Assembly: GCF_000010425.1 (NCBI RefSeq)
Contig: NC_008618.1
Location: forward strand, 241,946 to 305,945
DNA: 64,000 bases
From: Bifidobacterium adolescentis ATCC 15703
GTDB taxonomy: Bacteria; Actinomycetota; Actinomycetes; Actinomycetales; Bifidobacteriaceae
Direction of reading: 5' to 3'
The translations under genes and the position numbers were made by a program. The notes under the pieces were generated by a model, which was not told where the DNA came from, made no database searches, and saw only the letters and a program-made list of their open reading frames with translations. Below are positions 26,619 through 34,602 of the stretch, one piece after another. Numbering within the stretch: the first letter of the stretch is position 1; each line of letters starts with the position of its first letter.

Positions 26619-27155
26619 TCACTCGGCTTGCTGCGATTGCGAGGCCACCTTCGCCGCGTACTCGTTCACTGCGGCGACGGCACGTTCGACCATTTCCTCG
26701 ACGCTGCCTTCGATGGAGACTTCCACGCCGTTCTCGTCTGGCTGGAGCGGCTCAAGAATGGCGAACTGGCTCGGCAGCAGTGCCGGCGGCATGAAGTGGC
26801 CCTTGCGCTCGTTGAGACGCTGCTGGATGAGTTCCTGCGAGCCGGTCAGATGCACGAAGAAGGTGGGAACGTTCTGGGCGAGCACCTCACGGTAGCTGCG
26901 CTTCAGGGCGGAGCTGGAGACCACGGTGTTCTCGTCCAGCGCCTCGCGAGCCACCATCCAGGTGTTGATGACCTTGAGCCACGGCCAACGGTCCTCGTCT
27001 GTCAGCGGAATGCCTGCGCTCATCTTGTCGATGTTGGCCTGCGGATGGAAGTCGTCGCCCTCCGCGTACACGTATCCGAGACGTTCGTGAATGGCTTCTG
27101 CCACGGTGGATTTGCCGCATCCTGCAACACCCATCACCACTACGTGAATGCTCAT
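26619..27155 (-). CDS. gntK: Gluconokinase
   Basis: This 178-residue shikimate-kinase-like gluconokinase phosphorylates gluconate to 6-phosphogluconate with ATP. The P-loop is MGVAGCGKSTVAEA, followed by the substrate segment YAEGDDFHPQANIDKMSAGIPLTDEDRWPWL and the lid LNERKGHFMPPALLPSQFAILEP (split here by family landmarks). The ATG at 27155 has a consensus AAGGAGG upstream on the minus strand (27167-27161). The frame extends 20 codons further upstream without a comparable site. It is the first gene of the gluconate operon, behind a strong promoter with regulator half-sites. Confidence 0.95.
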   Translation of the reverse strand: MSIHVVVMGVAGCGKSTVAEAIHERLGYVYAEGDDFHPQANIDKMSAGIPLTDEDRWPWLKVINTWMVAREALDENTVVSSSALKRSYREVLAQNVPTFFVHLTGSQELIQQRLNERKGHFMPPALLPSQFAILEPLQPDENGVEVSIEGSVEEMVERAVAAVNEYAAKVASQSQQAE

Positions 27156-27213
27156 GTTGTCCTCCTTGAACTCTGCTGTATTGCCAGTGCCACTTCGCAT
27201 CGGCGATGACATC

Positions 27214-27243
27214 AATATAGCTATGAAAGGTAGTACTAGTCAA
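27214..27243 (-). promoter_or_regulatory. gntK operon promoter
   Basis: On the minus strand, -35 TTGACT (27243-27238), an 18-bp spacer and -10 TATATT (27219-27214) form a good sigma-70-type promoter. Its spacer carries one copy of the GTAGTACT half-site. Confidence 0.7.
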
Positions 27244-27299
27244 GTTAAAAGTACTACGAATAAAAATAATCATGCGACTTGCTATGCTGTAGGTAGTAC
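27230..27299. promoter_or_regulatory. Candidate GntR operators (GTAGTACT half-sites)
   Basis: GTAGTACT (27230-27237) faces AGTACTAC (27250-27257), and a third GTAGTAC lies at 27293-27299 near the expected start of the gntR transcript. Each half-site contains the GT..AC core common to GntR/FCD operators. The first pair flanks the gntK -35 box. Repression of both divergent transcripts is inferred. Confidence 0.65.
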
Positions 27300-27425
27300 A
27301 AATCGGCGGCAAATCGCGCGAATCGTGCGGGGGTAATTATTCGGACGTCACGCGAACGGCAATCGTATACGGCGTGTCGCAAAAACCTGAAAAAAGATTT
27401 GCACGCACAACGAGAGGAATTGTGG

Positions 27426-28145
27426 ATGGCAGGAAACGAAAACGGCGGCGAACTGCTGCAGGATGCAGTGTGCCGCACGCTGGCCATCGAAATGCTGGAC
27501 GGCAAATGGCCGGCCGGTGAAAGCTTGACGTTGGAAGACGTGCAGAACCGTTTCGGCATCTCCCGTACCGTGGCGCGCGAAGTCGCCAAAACGTTGGAAT
27601 CCATGGGTGCGGTGACGGTGCGCCGACGCGTCGGATTGGTGGCGCGGCCGTTCTCCGACTGGCAGGCGCTCAACCATCAGGTCATCGAATGGCGACTCCA
27701 CTCCACGCAGCGCGAGCGGCAGCTGTCGTCATTGACCGAATTGCGATTGGCGGTCGAACCGGCTGCGGCGGCCTCGGCGGCACGCCTCGCCTCCATCGAC
27801 GTCAAGGCGAAATTCCCCGTCTACGCGGCGCAGATGCGCCAAATCGCCGAATCAAACGAAGAGGGGGCTGCCGGCCTGACCAAATTCCACGATCTGGACG
27901 TGGAATTCCATACTTTGATACTGCGCGAAAGCGGCAACGAACTGTTCGCCGCGCTTGCCGACACCATCGCCACCGTGCTGCGCGGCCGTGTGGAACTCGG
28001 CAAATACCCGATGAAGCCGAAGCCGGCCGCGCTCGACGCGCACGATGCGGTCGCTGACGCGATAGCGAAGGGCGATCCGGAACGTGCGCGCAAGGCCATG
28101 TTCGACATCGTCGACGAAGTGGCCCGCGCGCTCAACTTCTTCTAA
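27426..28145 (+). CDS. gntR: GntR/FadR-family (FCD) regulator of the gluconate operon
   Basis: This 239-residue regulator has an N-terminal winged helix (LTLEDVQNRFGISRTVAREVAKTLESMG, about residues 35-62) and a C-terminal FCD ligand domain. The FCD metal-site pattern is visible as HDLDVEFHTLI and later LDAHDAVADAI. The ATG at 27426 has GAGAGGAA upstream. It is divergent from gntK, so the most likely effector is gluconate or 6-phosphogluconate. The long gap to gntK (270 bp) contains the promoter and three operator-like half-sites. Confidence 0.85.
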   Translation: MAGNENGGELLQDAVCRTLAIEMLDGKWPAGESLTLEDVQNRFGISRTVAREVAKTLESMGAVTVRRRVGLVARPFSDWQALNHQVIEWRLHSTQRERQLSSLTELRLAVEPAAAASAARLASIDVKAKFPVYAAQMRQIAESNEEGAAGLTKFHDLDVEFHTLILRESGNELFAALADTIATVLRGRVELGKYPMKPKPAALDAHDAVADAIAKGDPERARKAMFDIVDEVARALNFF

Positions 28146-28188
28146 AACCAATCGCTACCGGCGTCGAACCGCCGGATTCGCGGTCAAA

Positions 28189-28980
28189 TCACAGGTTCGC
28201 GTCGACCGTCTGACGCAGGTCGTCAACGATTTCGCCCAAAGTCTCGCTGAACACCGCCTGATCGGCGTACATCGAATCGAACAGCGTATCGATGTTTTTG
28301 CGGAAATCCTTCGGCAGAATGGCGCAGTCGCGTTCGGCGAGCTTGTCGAGACGCTTCTCGCCGGGATGCGTGCGGCGGTTCAGCGCGAATAGCACATCGA
28401 AATACGATTCCATGAACGCGGCCATGCGATGGTTGACCGCGATTTTGTCGCCTCGGCTCGCGGCCTTGCGGATCTGTGCGTCGTACGACGGCAGGTTGCC
28501 GGTAAGTAGACGCATGTTGCGATTGATGATGTTGCGGCGCAGTTCCTCGGGGAACGGCACGTCGAACCGCTGTCGGGTCGCGGCGTACTGGCCGTCGCGG
28601 TCGAACAGCACCTTGCTGGTGAGCATGTTGTGCCACATGCACGTCGTATAGCCGTTGCTGGCCTGAAACCGTTCCACCACGTCGGCGACATTGGCTGCGA
28701 ACTGGTCCAGATCGCGGTACAGCACGTCGATATTGGTGCCGTCGTTCAGCGTGCAGTCGTCTTCGGTCTCCCAAAAATCGTTGTCGATTTCCATATGGCT
28801 GCAATAGTTGCGCAGCAGCCTGCGGCGGCGTTCGGCAGACACGGGTGCGGTGACGTACACGTAGACGTCGTAATCGGATTTTTCATCGTTATCGCCGGTG
28901 GCGCGTGACCCACCCAACGTGATGGCCTCGACTTCCGGCCATGCGGACACTGCTTCGACTAGTTCATTTGCCAATGACAT
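28189..28980 (-). CDS. Nucleotidyltransferase-domain protein (DUF4037)
   Basis: This 263-residue protein has a polymerase-beta-type nucleotidyltransferase motif at the N-terminus: ITLGGSRATGDNDEKSDYDVYVYV, with the GS and the DxD-like metal-binding pair. A third acidic position is near NIDVLYRDLDQF. The C-terminal half matches DUF4037. Relatives are minimal nucleotidyltransferases or antibiotic-adenylyltransferase-like proteins; the substrate is unknown. It has its own promoter with a palindrome in the spacer, upstream at about 29047-29075. Confidence 0.75.
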   Translation of the reverse strand: MSLANELVEAVSAWPEVEAITLGGSRATGDNDEKSDYDVYVYVTAPVSAERRRRLLRNYCSHMEIDNDFWETEDDCTLNDGTNIDVLYRDLDQFAANVADVVERFQASNGYTTCMWHNMLTSKVLFDRDGQYAATRQRFDVPFPEELRRNIINRNMRLLTGNLPSYDAQIRKAASRGDKIAVNHRMAAFMESYFDVLFALNRRTHPGEKRLDKLAERDCAILPKDFRKNIDTLFDSMYADQAVFSETLGEIVDDLRQTVDANL

Positions 28981-29046
28981 CGTTTACCTCTCTCTGCGTC
29001 ATTGCTGGAGCGGCGCTACGTTGCGCCACGGTGTGCAAACGATGCC

Positions 29047-29075
29047 AGTATAACATACCAGATGGTAACTGTCGA
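29047..29075 (-). promoter_or_regulatory. Promoter of the DUF4037 gene with a palindromic spacer
   Basis: On the minus strand, -35 TCGACA (29075-29070), a 17-bp spacer and -10 TATACT (29052-29047) are seen. The spacer holds TACCA (29056-29060) GA TGGTA (29063-29067), a perfect inverted repeat that may be a repressor site. Confidence 0.6.
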
Positions 29076-29078
29076 AGT

Positions 29079-29152
29079 TGTGCCGGCCTACGCGGTTTCC
29101 CGCAGGCCGGCACAGCGCATTCCGCCGAACGACGATTGTCAGGCGGAATGCT
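29079..29152 (-). terminator. Two hairpins downstream of the MFS gene
   Basis: An 11-bp stem (29079-29089 with 29104-29114) and a 10-bp stem (29118-29127 with 29143-29152) lie downstream of the minus-strand MFS gene. No T-tract follows, so termination is probable but not certain. Confidence 0.5.
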
Positions 29153-29196
29153 ATCGAGCGATTGCTGTCGAGCGGAACGCTGTCGGACGGCAGCTG

Positions 29197-30549
29197 TCAG
29201 TCGACGGTTGCGGCTTCCGTCGAACCCTTGGTCGGATCCTTCTGCAGAAGCAGGAAGACGAGCGCGACGGCCAGCAGAATGGCTATCGACAACACGCCGA
29301 TCGACGCGTTGCCAGTCAGCGACGTCGTGGTAGCGACGAGGAACGTGCCGATAATCGACGCCGTCTTGCCGAAAATATCGTAGAAGCCGTAGTACTCGTT
29401 GGCATGGTCCTTCGGAATGATCTTGCCGTAATACGAACGGGACAGCGCCTGGATGCCACCTTGGAACATGCCGACCAGAATCGCCAGAATCCAGAATTCA
29501 AGTGCGGCGCGCAGGAAGAACGCGGCGAAGAAGACGATGCACATGTACGCCACCACGGCCGCGGTGATCATGGTTTTCGAGCCGAACCGGCCTGCCAGCT
29601 TGCCGTAGATGATGGAGCAGGGGAACGCCACGAACTGCGTGACGAGCAGCGCCACGACCAGCTGCGTGGAGTCGATGCCCAGCTGCGTGCCATACGACGT
29701 GCTCATGGAAATGACGGTGTTGACGGCGTCGATGTAGAAGAAGAACGCGATCATGAACATCCACAGCGGCTTGTTCTTGCGGATGGCGCGGAACGTGGAG
29801 CCGAGCTCGGCGAACGTGCCGCGGATGGCCTCGCCTGCCTGCCCCGCGGTGGCGCGGTAATGCACCTGCTTATAGCTGGTGAGCAGCGGAATGGTGAACG
29901 CCACCCACCACAGCGCGGTGATGACGAACGAGGCGCGCGTGCAGGCTGTGGTCGACCAGCCGAACAGCGCGGGGCCTCCGAAAATCAGCGCGATGCAGAC
30001 GATGAACGGCACGGTCGAACCGATATAGCCCCATGCGTAGCCGTGTGAGGAAATGCGGTCCATCCGTTCGTTCGAAGTCGTGTCCACCAGCATGGAGTCG
30101 TAGAACGTAAGCGAACCATTAAGGCCGATGGTGGACAGCACGTACACGATGAGGAACGCGAGCCAACCAAGCGGCATCGCCATCGCGCAGCACATGACCA
30201 CGCCCGTCAGGAAGAAGCCGGTGAAGAAGCGGATCTTCATGCCCTGCACGTCGGCGATGGAGCCGAGCAGCGGCATAAGCACGGCGATGACGAGCGATGC
30301 GATGGTCTGCGCGTAGCCCCACGTCGACACGATGTTCGTCTCGCCGGCCGCCTTGAGCAGCGAATTCGCGTAGATCGGCACGACGGCGGTGGACAGCAGC
30401 ACGAACGCGGAATTGCCGACGTCGTAGACGATCCACTTCTTCTCGCGTGGCGTCATCATATGCTTGGATTGCTGGCTGGATTGCTGCGGCTGCTGGGCCT
30501 GCGCGTTCTGCTGGGACGGTTGGGTCTGCGGCTCGGCTGTGTCGGTCAA
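29197..30549 (-). CDS. MFS transporter, UMF1/Atg22-like
   Basis: This protein of about 450 residues has some 12 hydrophobic segments and the UMF1-family start WIVYDVGNSAFVLLSTAVVPIYA. The N-terminal 30 residues are Gln-rich (QPQQSSQQ). The conserved loop YYGKIIPKDHANEYYGFYDIFGK is characteristic of UMF1 proteins. No ATG begins the frame near the right place. A TTG at 30549 with AAAAGAG upstream is preferred; a TTG at 30576 would add nine residues. Substrate is unknown; relatives are called permeases of the UMF1 group. Confidence 0.82.
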   Translation of the reverse strand: MTDTAEPQTQPSQQNAQAQQPQQSSQQSKHMMTPREKKWIVYDVGNSAFVLLSTAVVPIYANSLLKAAGETNIVSTWGYAQTIASLVIAVLMPLLGSIADVQGMKIRFFTGFFLTGVVMCCAMAMPLGWLAFLIVYVLSTIGLNGSLTFYDSMLVDTTSNERMDRISSHGYAWGYIGSTVPFIVCIALIFGGPALFGWSTTACTRASFVITALWWVAFTIPLLTSYKQVHYRATAGQAGEAIRGTFAELGSTFRAIRKNKPLWMFMIAFFFYIDAVNTVISMSTSYGTQLGIDSTQLVVALLVTQFVAFPCSIIYGKLAGRFGSKTMITAAVVAYMCIVFFAAFFLRAALEFWILAILVGMFQGGIQALSRSYYGKIIPKDHANEYYGFYDIFGKTASIIGTFLVATTTSLTGNASIGVLSIAILLAVALVFLLLQKDPTKGSTEAATVD

Positions 30550-30757
30550 TGTTGACTCTTTTCGGCTAAATGTCAATCTTATGGCTCATCTTATTCCATT
30601 ACTTCATCGTACGGGCGTGGCGGGTGGTAACAGACCATTCGACATGAACAGCGCATGAACAAGCATGTTCTGCCCGTACGGGCCGCATACGCGTGCTGTC
30701 GAGACATGGCAAAAACGGCGGAATATGGGGAATGCAAGCCGATTTTCGTCCACAAGT

Positions 30758-30786
30758 TTGCGATTGGCCGGGGCTGGTTGTATAGT
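30758..30786 (+). promoter_or_regulatory. rpmB promoter
   Basis: TTGCGA (30758-30763), a 17-bp spacer and TATAGT (30781-30786) make a convincing promoter 88 bp before rpmB. The rest of the gap after the MFS gene (30550-30757) shows only short palindromes such as GAACA-AGCA-TGTTC. Confidence 0.65.
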
Positions 30787-30874
30787 TGAGAAGTTGTGTG
30801 TTCTGCCATGCACTTCGTTGTGTGGTGTCGAACGCGCAGACTTGCAAGTCAATAGTAATTATAGGGAGTCCATT

Positions 30875-31069
30875 ATGGCAGCTCGTTGCGCAGTGTGCGG
30901 CAAGGGACCGCAGACCGGTTTCACCGTTTCGCACTCACATATTCGCAATAAGCGCACCTTCCGCCCGAACCTGCAGCCGGTTCGCACCACCATCGACGGC
31001 GAGAACGTTCGCGTTCGCGTTTGCGTGAAGTGCATCAAGGCTGGCAAGGTCCAGCGCGTTGAAGCGTGA
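30875..31069 (+). CDS. rpmB: 50S ribosomal protein L28 (zinc-ribbon form)
   Basis: This 64-residue L28 is part of the large ribosomal subunit. It starts [15 protein letters not shown], and the two CxxC pairs (Cys5-Cys8; CVKC near the C-terminus) mark the zinc-binding C+ form. The [13 protein letters not shown] core is typical. The ATG at 30875 follows AGGGAG. It has its own promoter and a clear terminator. In many actinobacteria C- paralogues replace C+ forms under zinc starvation; no such paralogue is in this window. Confidence 0.95.
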   Translation: MAARCAVCGKGPQTGFTVSHSHIRNKRTFRPNLQPVRTTIDGENVRVRVCVKCIKAGKVQRVEA

Positions 31070-31088
31070 ATCGCGAAATAACAGCTTG

Positions 31089-31127
31089 AAACCCCGGTAA
31101 GCCGAATGGCCGCCGGGGTTTTGCTTT
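31089..31127 (+). terminator. Intrinsic terminator of rpmB
   Basis: AAACCCCGG (31089-31097) pairs with CCGGGGTTT (31113-31121), with a GCC/GGC inner stem, followed by TTTTGCTTT. Confidence 0.85.
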
Positions 31128-31229
31128 ATCTGACCGTCCACAAGCCGTGTTGCGGCGAATGGCGCCGCCACGAATAATGGGGAATTCAGCCCGCCGCACA
31201 ATCATCCGGTCGTGACACAATGGAGTGTT

Positions 31230-33893
31230 ATGAGCACCACATGGCAAACCCCGATTTCCTCGTTCGAAACGAACCGCCGCAGAGTCGGCGCGCTGAAATC
31301 GCTGGGCGTGGTGTCCGTGGGCGACGCGCTGACCTACTATCCGTTCCGCGTCACCGAGCCGGTGCCGGCACGCGCCCTGCGCGAAGCGAAAATAGGGGAG
31401 AACATGGCCTTCGCCGCGCACGTGCGTGGCGTGCGCGTCTTTCCGATGGCCCGTCGCGGATTCCGGCTGATCGCCGACGTTGATGACGGCGATTTCGCAC
31501 GCAGCCGGCACATGGACGCTTCCATGGCGTCTCTCGTGTTCTTCTCCTATCGCAAGTCGTACGTCGATTGGATCCAGCGCAAACTGCACGAAGGCGCGTT
31601 GCTGGTGGTCGCGGGCGAGCCAAGCGTATACAACGACCGTCTGCAATTCACCCATCCCGACATACTGACGGTCGATCCAGCCGGCGAGCAATTGCGCAGC
31701 CGCTCATCTGAGGAAGCCGCCGAATGGGATGACGGCTTCGGCACGGAACAACCGGCGGTCGTCCCGCAATCGTCGACCATGCCGAATCTCAAATACGATG
31801 CGGCTTCCGTACCGGAGGCGATGCGCCACGTATGCCGCCCACGTCCCGTCTACCACGCGAACTCGCGCATCTCCAGCGAACACATCCACGAGTCGATCGA
31901 AAAATGCATGGACCGGCTGTGCGGTGACGAATACGCTGCGGCACAGGCAGCCCGTGCATTGCATGGCGCCGATGCCAGCGACGCGCAACATGGGGAATTC
32001 GACGCGCCGCAAGCCGACCGGCAGGCACGGACGGAAGCGCTTGCCGCCGCCATTCCCGACATCATGCCGGAAGCGTTTCGTATGGAACATGGGCTGATGC
32101 ACCGAGCCGAAGCGTTCAGGGCGATTCACGATCCGCAAAACCGCGACGGTTTCAACAAGGCGTTGCGTACACTGCGCTACGAGGAAGCGCTCATCTGCCA
32201 AACCGCGCTGGTGCAGTCTCGTGATTCGTCGCGTAAGGCCACGGCCACAGCCTGCGCCGACACGCGGCTGAAAGACGATTTCGTCGAGTCGCTGCCGTTC
32301 TCGCTGACGGACGGGCAACAGCAGGTGATCGCCGATATTTCCGACGATATGGCACGTGATTACCCCATGCAACGCCTGCTGCAGGGCGAGGTCGGCTCCG
32401 GCAAAACCGTGGTCGCGGTGGCGGCTATGATGCAGGCCGTCGGCTCCGGCAAACAAGCGGTGCTCGTCGCGCCGACGCAAGTGTTGGCGGAACAACATTA
32501 CAGCAGCATCCGCGGCATGGTGGATCGGATGTGTGGTACCGGCGAAGAGGCTGACGAAAACGCGAAATCAGGGGAATCGCAGACAAAATCAACGCACCGT
32601 GCGGTTGTGGATGAAAGTGGACAAGTCACGTCGGGAAACGCGCCGGAACCGCAAAACGGTGGACAATCGGATGGCGGCCAGGTGGAGAAACTGCTGGACG
32701 GCCAATCGAACAGCCTGCCGGACATTCCCGTGCTGCTGCTCACCGGCGGCATGAAACTCGCCGCCCGCCGACGCGTCCTCGCGCAAGCGGCCTCCGGCAA
32801 ACCATGCATCGTGGTGGCCACGCACGCCGCGTTCTCCAAAACCTTCCAAGCGCCCAACCTCGCGCTGGCGGTCATCGACGAACAGCACCGTTTCGGCGTG
32901 GAACAGCGCGAATCGCTGAACGCCAAAGGCTCCACGGCACCGCATCTGCTGGTCATGACGGCCACGCCGATTCCGCGCACCGCGGCCATGACCTGGTTCG
33001 GCGACCTCGACATCTCCTGGCTCACCGAACTGCCCGGCGGCCGCAAGCCGATCCGCACATTCGTCGTGCCCGAAGCGAACGGCCCGCTGATGGCGGAAAT
33101 GTTCGGTCTGATTCGCAAGCGTATCGACGCGGGGGAACGTGCCTACGTGGTCTGCCCGCGCATCGACGCCGACGCGAAGGATGCCGACGATGCGGGCGGT
33201 TCAGGCGATGCGGAAGTCGGTTCCGCATTCGACGCCACATACGATTTGGGCGAGGATGACGAACAGCGCGAACAGCGGCCGCCGTTGCATTCCGTCGCGG
33301 AAATCGCGGAACGCTTGCGATCGCTGCCGCAATTCGCTGGCATCCGTATCGCCACGCTGACCGGCCGCGACGATGACGAAACGAAATCGCAGATTATGGC
33401 CGATTTCGAAGCGGGCGTGACGCCGATTCTGGTGGCCACCACCGTCATCGAAGTGGGCGTGGACGTGGCGCAGGCCAGCTGCATGGTGATTTTCGATGCC
33501 GACCGGTATGGCCTGTCCCAGTTGCACCAGCTGCGTGGACGCGTGGGCCGTGGAGGCACCGAATCGGGCGCGTTCCTTATTTCACGTGCGCCGGAAGGCA
33601 GCGATGCGGCCAAACGCCTTGACGTGATTGCCGGCACGTTGGACGGCGCCGAAATCGCACAGGCCGACCTTGAATTCCGCGGCGCGGGCGACGTGCTGGG
33701 CGACGCGCAATCCGGCGGCAAATCCGGACTGAAACTGCTGCGCGTGGTCAAAGACGTGAAGATCATCGAGGAAGCCAGAGCGGAAGCCGCGAAACTGGTG
33801 GCCGAAGACCCCACGTTGCAAGGGTACGTGCAGCTTGCCGGCGCGGTGCTCGACTTCACGCGCGGCAACGAGACGTTCCTGACCAGCAACTAG
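31230..33893 (+). CDS. recG: ATP-dependent DNA helicase RecG
   Basis: RecG remodels stalled replication forks and Holliday junctions. This 887-residue protein is longer than the roughly 690 residues of E. coli RecG. An N-terminal wedge/OB region (about 20-165) is followed by an apparently species-specific insertion (about 150-300, His/Ala/Asp-rich). The helicase core follows: Walker A GEVGSGKT at about 386, DEQHRFGV at about 550, MTATPIPRT, and motif VI QLRGRVGRGG. Further polar insertions lie in motor domain 1 (about 440-500) and in domain 2 near the DADAKDADDAGGSGDAE stretch. The ATG at 31230 has TGGAGTG upstream. rsmD follows 5 bp after its stop. Confidence 0.93.
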   Translation: MSTTWQTPISSFETNRRRVGALKSLGVVSVGDALTYYPFRVTEPVPARALREAKIGENMAFAAHVRGVRVFPMARRGFRLIADVDDGDFARSRHMDASMASLVFFSYRKSYVDWIQRKLHEGALLVVAGEPSVYNDRLQFTHPDILTVDPAGEQLRSRSSEEAAEWDDGFGTEQPAVVPQSSTMPNLKYDAASVPEAMRHVCRPRPVYHANSRISSEHIHESIEKCMDRLCGDEYAAAQAARALHGADASDAQHGEFDAPQADRQARTEALAAAIPDIMPEAFRMEHGLMHRAEAFRAIHDPQNRDGFNKALRTLRYEEALICQTALVQSRDSSRKATATACADTRLKDDFVESLPFSLTDGQQQVIADISDDMARDYPMQRLLQGEVGSGKTVVAVAAMMQAVGSGKQAVLVAPTQVLAEQHYSSIRGMVDRMCGTGEEADENAKSGESQTKSTHRAVVDESGQVTSGNAPEPQNGGQSDGGQVEKLLDGQSNSLPDIPVLLLTGGMKLAARRRVLAQAASGKPCIVVATHAAFSKTFQAPNLALAVIDEQHRFGVEQRESLNAKGSTAPHLLVMTATPIPRTAAMTWFGDLDISWLTELPGGRKPIRTFVVPEANGPLMAEMFGLIRKRIDAGERAYVVCPRIDADAKDADDAGGSGDAEVGSAFDATYDLGEDDEQREQRPPLHSVAEIAERLRSLPQFAGIRIATLTGRDDDETKSQIMADFEAGVTPILVATTVIEVGVDVAQASCMVIFDADRYGLSQLHQLRGRVGRGGTESGAFLISRAPEGSDAAKRLDVIAGTLDGAEIAQADLEFRGAGDVLGDAQSGGKSGLKLLRVVKDVKIIEEARAEAAKLVAEDPTLQGYVQLAGAVLDFTRGNETFLTSN

Positions 33894-33898
33894 GCTCG

Positions 33899-34528
33899 AT
33901 GGTTATGCGCGTAATTTCAGGACGATTCAAAGGCATGGCGTTGACCACGCCGAAACCGGGCACCAGGCCAACCACCGACCGTACCAAGGAAGCGATATTC
34001 TCGCACCTCGATTCGTGGGGCGTGCTGGATGACGCACGCGTGCTCGACCTGTTCGCCGGAACCGGCGCGTTGGGCATCGAAGCGCTGAGCCGTGGCGCGC
34101 GCGAACTGGTGGCGGTGGAATCGGCCGCACCGGCCGCCGCGCTGATCGCAAAGACGTTGACGGCGTTGAAGCACAACCGTTCCTGGGAGCCGGGCATGAG
34201 CGCCCGCGTGGTCAAGGCGCGTGCGGAAAAGTACGCGGCGGCCGCATCGGCGATTGCACCATTCGGCGTGATCTTCATCGACCCGCCGTACGCGTTCGAA
34301 ACCGAGGCGTGCAACCGGCTGCTGGCCGATTTGGCGGGCCGTGAGTCCGGCGAACTGACTGGCGAGGGCACGGTGATCGTGCTGGAACGCTCCACTCGTT
34401 CCGACGAGCCGACCGCGCCCGAAGGCTGGGATATCACCGACCGGCGTGATTACGGCGAAACCGCCGTGTATTACATCGAACCTGCCGAAACCGCCGAGCC
34501 GGCAGAGCCGGTTGAATCCGCGGACTGA
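33899..34528 (+). CDS. rsmD: 16S rRNA (guanine(966)-N(2))-methyltransferase
   Basis: RsmD methylates G966 of 16S rRNA using S-adenosylmethionine. The 209-residue protein starts with VISGRFKGMALTTPKPGTRPT. The SAM-binding motif VLDLFAGTGALGIEALSRGA and the catalytic IDPPYAF (D/NPPY at about 128) are present. The C-terminus ends in a Glu/Pro/Ala repeat (ETAEPAEPVES) not needed for the fold. It starts 5 bp after recG, with no ribosome-binding site, suggesting coupling; an ATG two codons later (33905) is equally possible. It converges on trmD. Confidence 0.93.
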   Translation: MVMRVISGRFKGMALTTPKPGTRPTTDRTKEAIFSHLDSWGVLDDARVLDLFAGTGALGIEALSRGARELVAVESAAPAAALIAKTLTALKHNRSWEPGMSARVVKARAEKYAAAASAIAPFGVIFIDPPYAFETEACNRLLADLAGRESGELTGEGTVIVLERSTRSDEPTAPEGWDITDRRDYGETAVYYIEPAETAEPAEPVESAD

Positions 34529-34550
34529 CGTCCGGGCTTTCCAACTAAAA

Positions 34551-34586
34551 ACGTCGACGGTGGACCTGCATGCCCTCCGTCGACGT
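34551..34586. terminator. Hairpin between rsmD and trmD
   Basis: ACGTCGACGG (34551-34560) pairs perfectly with CCGTCGACGT (34577-34586) between two convergent genes, with an A-tract on its left side. It fits a bidirectional or minus-strand terminator. Confidence 0.6.
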
Positions 34587-34602
34587 GAACAATCGTGCGT
34601 AA

